Source of the DNA: an uncultured Subdoligranulum sp.
GTDB lineage: Bacteria > Bacillota > Clostridia > Oscillospirales > Ruminococcaceae
Direction: 5' to 3'
Assembly: GCA_904374465.1 (NCBI GenBank)
Contig: CAJFFY010000003.1
Coordinates: forward strand, 1-64,000
DNA: 64,000 bases
The notes under the pieces are model-generated. The model saw only the letters and a list, made by a program, of their open reading frames with translations, did not search any database and was not told the DNA's origin. Positions 58,901 to 64,000 of this stretch are shown here, one piece after another. Each line of letters opens with the position of its first letter. Within the stretch, counting starts at the first letter, position 1. Both the position numbers and the translations under genes were made by a program.

Positions 58901-59121
58901 TCGAACAGGCCGTGGAGTGCGTGATCGAGGCGGGCCAGGCATCCACCAGTTTGCTGCAGCGTCGCTGCAAGCTGGGCTATGCCCGTGCGGCCCGTATTAT
59001 GGACCAGATGGAACAGGAAAAGGTCATTGGTCCCTACGAGGGTGCCAAGCCGCGTGCCGTGCTGGTCACCCGAGCCCAGTGGGAGGAGCGGAAACTGAAT
59101 GGCCAGTACGACGAAGCGTAA
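55945..59121 (+). CDS. ftsK: DNA translocase FtsK/SpoIIIE
   Basis: 1058 residues. A basic Ser/Arg-rich N-terminus (1-50), four membrane helices (about 53-195), then a low-complexity Pro/Gln/Ala linker of about 350 residues. The motor domain has IAGSTGSGKSVCVNS (Walker A, near 723), IIIDELADLMM (Walker B, near 825) and VATQRPSVDVITGLIKANIP. The C-terminal gamma winged helix (ASTSLLQRRCKLGYARAARI) reads polar DNA sequences. It pumps chromosomal DNA through the division septum, and aids dimer resolution. The linker is long compared with the roughly 790-residue SpoIIIE. GAGGGG lies 11 bases before the start. Confidence 0.94.
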   Translation: MAQSRSSKNSSKRKSSSGRSSSSRSRSTGTRSSSSRGKKAASRRAQRRAENPNLVRSVLLAGLGILCVAMVLVPGQNIWKVMRGGLFGIFGIMTYLVGPFLLYLAYLLASGYRVALFAGKVTLMGILCASVPVVFSKVSVSEANAWEIIKMLFMRGQTGFWEGGVLGAPIGATLLALFGRPASNFVMLLVFALGLMVFFAITPVDVVEFLNGQYRKVQEVRAEREAAESAYDTQLFGSEPEEEPIENLTGTLPDAQRRHHPAYDVIADTGRIPLGGNQAAGTSAPASAPVMPNLAGMGAAPRASFDVDLGPSAESKALQQAVEHDPLEPVSIGPGGTFGMDPLSHLSDSQRFRAQKQAPAPAPAPQEDFELKLQPEQPAAQPAAGDELDSLINRAVNGHAPYYAPHEAGGAAYTEPEEQGFSVPLQPEPQAESFDTPLVPVPQETTPRVPGDTMAFSPEDLQTAAAQGGAIPTLNGSFDTVGQAASAAWQAGRPLSELLDTQPASQTPSRPTGTERSFTVPQQGEAAELRVSTTVGNSASAPISSPPSAAKADPHAMQLAAAAKEPPKPYCYPSLNLFNATRPEDEAGAAREMKKNADTLVNTLESFGVKTKILDICRGPSVTRYELQPQAGIKVSRITSLADDIALNLATAGVRIEAPIPGKPAVGIEVPNKIRSTVNIRTVFESQNYINMRSPLTMALGKDIAGTAQVADLCKMPHLLIAGSTGSGKSVCVNSIIISFLFRSGPEDVKLILIDPKVVELAEYNGIPHLLMPVVTEPRKAAGALGASVAEMERRYKLFAENNVREIKAYNKLAAQTGMEHLPYIAIIIDELADLMMVAGKEVEDYICRIAQKARAAGIHLIVATQRPSVDVITGLIKANIPSRIAFAVSSQIDSRTILDTSGAEKLLGNGDMLFLPVGAAKPVRVQGTFVTDEEIGAVLSFIKSTSSSQYDEEMIAEMERRAVAEKGSKKGDDDGDGSGALDPMFEQAVECVIEAGQASTSLLQRRCKLGYARAARIMDQMEQEKVIGPYEGAKPRAVLVTRAQWEERKLNGQYDEA

Positions 59122-60109
59122 ACGCCGGCGCCGCCGCAAAGCCAAAAACAGCTGGCAATGGCTGATCAGTGCGGTGGCCGCTCTGCTGCTGGCAGCCTGT
59201 GGTTTTGTCATACAGAATTATGGCGGCCGGTACGGTATTCCCACCTGGTCGGATCTGTACGGCGTCTTTGGCATTGCAGCCGACGGGCCCGATGCGGCGC
59301 TGCTGGCCGACTCTGAGACGACGGTTACCGTGCTGGATGTGGGCCAGGGCGACGCGGTCCTGGTGGGGCAGGATGGAAACTACTGCCTGATTGACACCGG
59401 AACGGCGGAGTCCCAGGACACGTTGATCCGCGCCTTGCGGCAGGCCGGCATTCAGAACTTGCAGTACCTGGTGCTGACCCACCCTCATGCCGACCATACC
59501 GGCGGTGCCCTTGCCGTGCTGGAAAATTTCCCGGTGAGCGAAGTGCTGCTGCCGGTATGGCGACCGACGGAAAACGGCGCGACGGACTGGCCGGACGACC
59601 TGTGGGTGCAGGCCGCGGCGGGCGGAACCACGGTGTCTGAAACGCAGGCCGGGGATCGCTATACACTGGGCGACGGTGTACTGGAAGTTCTGCTGGGCGG
59701 CAATGCCGATACCGAGGACGATGACCCCAACAATGCCTCGCTGTGTCTGCTGTTTGAGGCGGGGAATTTCCGATACCTGGCCACCGGCGATGCCGAGAAA
59801 CAAACGGAAAAAACGCTGGTGGACCGCTATGGCAGCGGTTTGCAGGCGAATCTGTACAAAGCGGGCCACCATGGCTCGTCCACCTCCAGCAGTGCGGAGC
59901 TTCTTGCGGTCGTGCGGCCGCAGGCGGCAGTGATCAGCTGTGGGGTGGACAACGACTACGGACATCCCCACGCCGAGACGTTGCAGCGTCTGGCAGACGT
60001 GGGTGCGGCCATCTACCGCACCGACACCATGGGAACCATTACATTTACCTACGAAAACGGTGTGCTCAGCGCAACCGCCGCCGGCCAGACGCTGGATGCG
60101 GCTGCCTGA
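59099..60109 (+). CDS. ComEC-like metallo-beta-lactamase-fold hydrolase
   Basis: 336 residues. A very basic N-terminus (KRKRRRRRKAK) precedes one membrane helix (about 20-38), then an MBL-fold domain with VTVLDVGQGDAVLV, LTHPHADHTGG (metal site), ATGDAEKQTE and GHHGSSTSSS. This is the hydrolase part of ComEC/Rec2 without the transport channel. Orientation of the single helix suggests an extracytoplasmic domain. It may hydrolyse nucleic acid or nucleotides. Starts inside the end of ftsK (23-base overlap) with GGAGGAG upstream. Confidence 0.88.
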   Translation: MASTTKRKRRRRRKAKNSWQWLISAVAALLLAACGFVIQNYGGRYGIPTWSDLYGVFGIAADGPDAALLADSETTVTVLDVGQGDAVLVGQDGNYCLIDTGTAESQDTLIRALRQAGIQNLQYLVLTHPHADHTGGALAVLENFPVSEVLLPVWRPTENGATDWPDDLWVQAAAGGTTVSETQAGDRYTLGDGVLEVLLGGNADTEDDDPNNASLCLLFEAGNFRYLATGDAEKQTEKTLVDRYGSGLQANLYKAGHHGSSTSSSAELLAVVRPQAAVISCGVDNDYGHPHAETLQRLADVGAAIYRTDTMGTITFTYENGVLSATAAGQTLDAAA

Positions 60110-60146
60110 GCCACACCCCGTAAGGACAGAGGGAGAATAAAAAGGT

Positions 60147-61010
60147 ATGAAGATTGTGGAACAGTTCAAGGCAAAGCGCTGTGTGTTTTCCATCGAGTGT
60201 TTTCCGCCCAAACAGACCACCCAGATGGAAAAAATGCGGACCACACTGCAGGAAATGAGCCGGCTCAAACCGGATTTCATCAGCGTTACCTTCGGTGCGG
60301 GCGGCTCCGCGGGCGGCGTGTCCACGGTGGAAGTGGCTGACCTGATCCAGAACGAGTTGGGCATTCCGGCTCTGGCCCATCTGATCTGTATGGGCAATGA
60401 CCGTGCCAGCGCCGCTGCCATCCTGGATCAGCTGGAGCAGGTGGGCGTCCGTGACGTGCTGGCCCTGCGGGGGGACCGTACCCCCTCCCGCCCGGAAAGC
60501 CCGGATTTTGTACATGCCTGCGATCTGACGGCTTTCGTCAAGGAATACAAGCCGGACTTTTCGGTGCACGGTGCCTGCTATCCGGAAGGTCATCCCGAGG
60601 CGGAGAACCTGCGCAAGGACGTGGAAAATCTCTGCACCAAGCAGGCGGCAGGGGCGGAGCACCTGGTCACCCAGCTTTTCTTTGACAATATGCATTTCTA
60701 CCGGTTCCTCAACCTGGCACGGCGGGCCGGCATCACGCTGCCGGTTTCGGCGGGTGTCATGCCCATCGTCAAGCGCAGCCAAATCGAGCGCACGGTGGCA
60801 CTTTCCTCCGCCAGCCTTCCTTCTGATTTTACCCGGATGATTTCCCGCTGGCAGGACGATCCTGCAGCCCTCTATGATGCGGGTATCGACTATGCGGTGC
60901 GTCAGCTGCGGGACCTGATCGAAGGCGGCGCCGACGGTGTTCATCTCTACGCCATGAACGATGCCAAGGTGGCCGAAAAGGTCTACGACGGCATCCGGGA
61001 TCTGCTGTAA
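60147..61010 (+). CDS. metF: 5,10-methylenetetrahydrofolate reductase
   Basis: 287 residues. FSIECFPPKQTTQMEKMRTT, FISVTFGAGGSAGGVSTVEV, LALRGDRTPSRPE and LVTQLFFDNMHFYRFLNLAR are characteristic. It reduces methylene-THF to methyl-THF, the methyl donor for MetH. FAD-binding TIM barrel, cytoplasmic. Overlaps the next gene by one base (TAATG). No SAM riboswitch fits in the 37-base gap upstream. Confidence 0.96.
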   Translation: MKIVEQFKAKRCVFSIECFPPKQTTQMEKMRTTLQEMSRLKPDFISVTFGAGGSAGGVSTVEVADLIQNELGIPALAHLICMGNDRASAAAILDQLEQVGVRDVLALRGDRTPSRPESPDFVHACDLTAFVKEYKPDFSVHGACYPEGHPEAENLRKDVENLCTKQAAGAEHLVTQLFFDNMHFYRFLNLARRAGITLPVSAGVMPIVKRSQIERTVALSSASLPSDFTRMISRWQDDPAALYDAGIDYAVRQLRDLIEGGADGVHLYAMNDAKVAEKVYDGIRDLL

Positions 61011-61675
61011 TGGTGCGGCCGATTCCACCGAAGATCGACCGGGCCACCTCCCTGCGCTATATGGGAGCGGCAGGCTGGCAGCCGGATGCGGCCTCGGCGG
61101 CCTTGTTGGATCGTGCAGAGGAAAAGCTCCGGCAAACGGCCACGCCGCGCGCGGTATGGCGGCGGCTGCCCCGTGTGGTGCTGCCGCTGGAAAACCGTGG
61201 CGGCGACCTGGCCCGGCATCTGCAAGGGTGCGACGAGGTGCTGGTGCTGGTGGCCACCCTTGGCAGTGAGGTGGATACCCTGCTGCGCAGATTGGAACTG
61301 ACGGACATTGCCCTGGCTGCTTCGGCCGATGCCATGGCGTCGGTGTTGCTGGAGCAGGTCTGCGATGAACTGGAACAGGAACTGCGCACGGGACTGGCCG
61401 AAGAACATCGGTATCTCACCGGGCGTTTTGCGCCCGGGTACGGCGACTGTCCACTGGAACTGAATGATGAAATCAGCCTGGCGGCCGACAGCGTGCGTGG
61501 GGCCGGTGTGGCGGTCACGGCGCAGCATCTCCTGGTGCCGCGCAAAAGTACCACGGCCCTGCTGGGCATAGCGGATCATCCGGTCACCGGGACACTGGCG
61601 GGGTGTTCCACCTGTCATCTGCGGGAAACCTGCGTCTTCCGCAAACGGGGAACCACCTGCTTTTCCCAAAAATGA
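61010..61675 (+). CDS. Stand-alone MetH reactivation-domain protein
   Basis: 221 residues. Resembles the vitamin B12-dependent methionine synthase activation domain, made here as a separate protein (VLVLVATLGSEVDTLLRRLE, FAPGYGDCPLELNDEISLAA). The C-terminus carries a cysteine group C-x2-C-x5-C-x9-C (CSTCHLRETC then GTTC), absent from E. coli MetH, which may bind a metal or cluster for electron delivery. It should help restore methyl-cobalamin after oxidation using SAM and an electron donor. It lies between metF and metH, overlapping the region of the metH start. Confidence 0.88.
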   Translation: MVRPIPPKIDRATSLRYMGAAGWQPDAASAALLDRAEEKLRQTATPRAVWRRLPRVVLPLENRGGDLARHLQGCDEVLVLVATLGSEVDTLLRRLELTDIALAASADAMASVLLEQVCDELEQELRTGLAEEHRYLTGRFAPGYGDCPLELNDEISLAADSVRGAGVAVTAQHLLVPRKSTTALLGIADHPVTGTLAGCSTCHLRETCVFRKRGTTCFSQK

Positions 61676-61698
61676 AATGCGAACGGGAGGAACTGCCT

Positions 61699-64000
61699 GT
61701 GCAAATCGAATCGATCTTTGAGCGCCGCCGTTTTGTATTTCTGGACGGCGGCATGGGAACTCAGCTACAGCAGCGCGGCCTGCAGCCCGGCCAGAAACCG
61801 GAACTGGCAGCCTTGGAAATGCCGGAAATTCTGACGGCCATCCATGCCGACTATGCGGCCGCCGGGGCAGATCTGCTGCTGGCCAATACCTTTGGGGCCA
61901 ACGCACGCAAACTGGCCGGTACAGGCTATAGTGTGGCCCAGGTGGTGGAGGCGTCCCTGGCCTGTGCCCGCCGTGGGGCGGCGTCCACCGGTGCGCTGGT
62001 GGGGCTGGATATCGGCCCCCTGGGCGAATTGCTGGCTCCGGCCGGCACGCTGCCCTTTACCGATGCCTACGCGGCTTTTGCGGAAATTGTGGAGGCCGGT
62101 GTGGCGGCGGGGGCGGACTTTGTATTTCTGGAGACAATGACCGACCTCTATGAACTGAAAGCCGCCATCCTGGCGGCCAAGGAACACAGCCATCTGCCGG
62201 TGTTTGTCTCGATGAGTTTCGAAAGTCGCGGCCGCACCTTCACCGGCTGCACGGTAGAAAGCTACGGCGTCACCGCGGCGGGGCTGGGCGCCGATGCCAT
62301 CGGTATCAACTGCTCTTTGGGCCCGGCTGAAATTCTGCCCTTTGCCCAGCGGCTTTGCCGCACCGTACCGGCGGGCATTCCGGTGTTTGTCAAACCCAAT
62401 GCCGGGTTGCCCAACCCCGACGGTTCCTACAATCTGGATGCGGCGGAATTTGCCCGGGAAATGCAGGCCTATGCCACCATCGGTGTTTCGATGGTGGGCG
62501 GATGCTGCGGTACAACGCCGGAATACATTGCCCGGCTGCGTGCGGTGTTTGGCGCCCTGGCACCGGCACAGAAGGTGCCGGTGCGCCGCAGCTGCCTGTG
62601 TACGCCAGTTCGCTTTGTGGAAGTGGACGGCATCACCGTGGTGGGGGAACGGATCAACCCCACCGGCAAAAAGCGGTTGCAGCAAGCTTTGCGGGAAGGG
62701 GACAGCGCTTATCCCTGCACCCAGGCGGTGGCTCAGGCGGAGGCCGGGGCTCAGGTGCTGGATGTCAACGCGGGACTTCCGGGTATTGACGAGGCTGCCA
62801 CGCTGGAACGGCTGGTGACCGATCTGCAGGCGGTGACCGACCTGCCGCTGGAACTGGACTCCTCCAACCCGGAGGCACTGTCCCGGGCCTTGCGTGTCTA
62901 CAACGGCAAGCCCATTGTCAACTCGGTGAACGGCGAACAAAAAACACTGGATACCATTTTGCCGCTGTGCAAAAAGTACGGTGCGGCGGTGGTGGGCCTG
63001 ACAATGGACGAGCAGGGCATTCCCACCAGTGCCGAGGGGCGGTTTGCCATCGCCCAAAAGATTGTGGCGGCGGCCACCGCGGCGGGCATTCCCAAGGAAG
63101 ACATCTACATTGACTGCCTGACCCTGACCGCCAGTGCCCAGCAAGAAGGGGCAGTGCAAACGCTAGAAGCACTGCGCCGCTGCAAACAGGAACTGGGGGT
63201 GCGCACAATTCTGGGCGTGTCCAACATCAGTTTCGGGTTGCCCTGCCGCGGCTACCTGAACACCACCTTCCTGACGATGGCCATGGCAGCCGGTCTGGAT
63301 CTGGCCATCATGAATCCCAACACGCCGGAAATGATGGCGGCGGTGCGCGCCTATCGGGTGCTGACGGCACAGGATCCGCAGAGCCGCGATTATGTGGCCG
63401 CCTATGCGGATGTGCAGATTCAGACCCAGCAGGTCAGCAAGACCGCGGTGGTGGAAAGCCCGTCAGCCGCAGCCGGGGATGCCCTGTTTGAAGCGGTGCG
63501 CCGTGGCCTGAAGGCGGAAGCCCATGAAGCGGCCCGTCAGGCGCTGTCCACCCGGGAGCCGCTGGATGTGGTGAACGCTTCGCTGATCCCGGCTCTGGAT
63601 GTGGTGGGGGACGGTTTCGAGAAAGGAACCATCTTTTTGCCGCAACTTCTGCAGGCAGCCACCGCAGCCCAGGCTGCCTTTGAGGTGGTCAAGGAGAAAA
63701 TCGCCGCCCAGGGCCAGCCGCAGACCGCCGGCAAGGGAAAAATTGTGGTGGCCACCGTCAAAGGAGACGTGCACGATATCGGCAAAAACATCGTGCGGGT
63801 CATTCTGGAAAATTACGGATACGACGTGCTGGATCTGGGACGGGATGTGCCGCCCGAACGGGTGGTGGAGGCTGTGCGTACCACAGGGGCACGGCTGGTG
63901 GGGCTCTCGGCCCTGATGACGACCACCGTTCCCAATATGAAGGCAACCATTGATGCCTTGCACCAGGCAAAATTGCCCTGCCAGGTATGGGTGGGGGGCG
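61699..64000 (+). CDS. metH: Cobalamin-dependent methionine synthase, partial (runs off right edge)
   Basis: 767 codons are present from the GTG at 61699, which has GGGAGG 8 bases upstream; an ATG at 61672 overlapping the previous stop is in frame but poorly placed. Homocysteine domain: FLDGGMGTQLQ, with zinc cysteines in INCSL and VGGCCGTTP. The folate domain follows (VVGERINPTGKKR, LDVNAGLPG, TILGVSNISFGLP). Then the B12 cap region and B12-binding motif GDVHDIGKNIV, at which the window ends soon after. Transfers methyl from methyl-THF to homocysteine. The reactivation domain seems to be encoded by the preceding gene. Confidence 0.95.
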   Translation, partial: MQIESIFERRRFVFLDGGMGTQLQQRGLQPGQKPELAALEMPEILTAIHADYAAAGADLLLANTFGANARKLAGTGYSVAQVVEASLACARRGAASTGALVGLDIGPLGELLAPAGTLPFTDAYAAFAEIVEAGVAAGADFVFLETMTDLYELKAAILAAKEHSHLPVFVSMSFESRGRTFTGCTVESYGVTAAGLGADAIGINCSLGPAEILPFAQRLCRTVPAGIPVFVKPNAGLPNPDGSYNLDAAEFAREMQAYATIGVSMVGGCCGTTPEYIARLRAVFGALAPAQKVPVRRSCLCTPVRFVEVDGITVVGERINPTGKKRLQQALREGDSAYPCTQAVAQAEAGAQVLDVNAGLPGIDEAATLERLVTDLQAVTDLPLELDSSNPEALSRALRVYNGKPIVNSVNGEQKTLDTILPLCKKYGAAVVGLTMDEQGIPTSAEGRFAIAQKIVAAATAAGIPKEDIYIDCLTLTASAQQEGAVQTLEALRRCKQELGVRTILGVSNISFGLPCRGYLNTTFLTMAMAAGLDLAIMNPNTPEMMAAVRAYRVLTAQDPQSRDYVAAYADVQIQTQQVSKTAVVESPSAAAGDALFEAVRRGLKAEAHEAARQALSTREPLDVVNASLIPALDVVGDGFEKGTIFLPQLLQAATAAQAAFEVVKEKIAAQGQPQTAGKGKIVVATVKGDVHDIGKNIVRVILENYGYDVLDLGRDVPPERVVEAVRTTGARLVGLSALMTTTVPNMKATIDALHQAKLPCQVWVGG

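Noticed and set aside
56359..59211. 950-codon open frame opposite ftsK
   Set aside because: Arg/Gly/His-rich translation without recognisable domains; the opposite strand encodes a clear FtsK.
60110..60146. SAM or cobalamin riboswitch upstream of metF
   Set aside because: The gap is only 37 bases, too short for any known riboswitch of these classes.

Overview
The window is a GC-rich, gene-dense chromosomal segment of a Gram-positive Clostridia-type bacterium. The best guess is an Oscillospiraceae (Ruminococcaceae) gut anaerobe near Faecalibacterium, Gemmiger or Subdoligranulum. This is inferred from the clostridial ParE/ParC type, Rex, a CIRCE element upstream of htpG, a CprABC/LanFEG-like ABC transporter with a two-component system, DUF5685, C_GCAxxG_C_C and TepA-like proteins, and strong AGGAGG ribosome binding sites. 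No rRNA, tRNA or CRISPR array was seen. The only mobile-element sequence is at the extreme left edge: an AT-rich stretch and the start of a tnpV gene running out of the window.

Layout. 1-500: edge of a transposon (tnpV). 501-4.2 kb: a SipW-like S26 peptidase without a membrane anchor, then a leftward operon of a zinc-ribbon membrane protein, DUF5685 and a J-domain protein with a cysteine-rich tail. 3.2-8.0 kb: a leftward araC-rlmD-GGDEF operon divergent from a galactokinase-like gene. 8.1-9.9 kb: ECF sigma factor plus putative membrane anti-sigma. 9.9-14 kb: divergent coaX and coaBC (CoA synthesis) sharing a mirror-image promoter region, then asnB. 14-19 kb: maltose-type acetyltransferase and a Gld-like ABC exporter cassette (ATPase, permease, GldG-like, DUF4340). 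19-25 kb: GH3 lipoprotein, glycosyltransferase, YifB, phosphoglucomutase. 25-29 kb: parC and parE. 29-33 kb: GH25 muramidase, GT-C-like membrane protein and a PflA-like radical SAM protein.

33-42 kb is a nucleoside uptake and salvage island: deoD, cdd, two BMP-type lipoproteins, a NupA/B/C-like ABC importer and pyrimidine-nucleoside phosphorylase. Imported nucleosides can be deaminated and phosphorolysed by the enzymes encoded alongside the importer. 42-47 kb holds a lantibiotic/AMP-resistance-like ABC transporter divergent from a response regulator and histidine kinase. The response regulator reading frame is broken by one extra base in a run of six G.

47-54 kb: YkgJ-like cysteine-cluster protein, D-lactate-type dehydrogenase, esterase, C_GCAxxG_C_C protein, htpG with CIRCE, a second AraC regulator, and a rex-tdk operon. 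55-64 kb: TepA-like ClpP-fold protease, FtsK/SpoIIIE, a ComEC-like metallo-hydrolase, then metF, a stand-alone MetH reactivation-domain protein and metH, which is cut by the window end.
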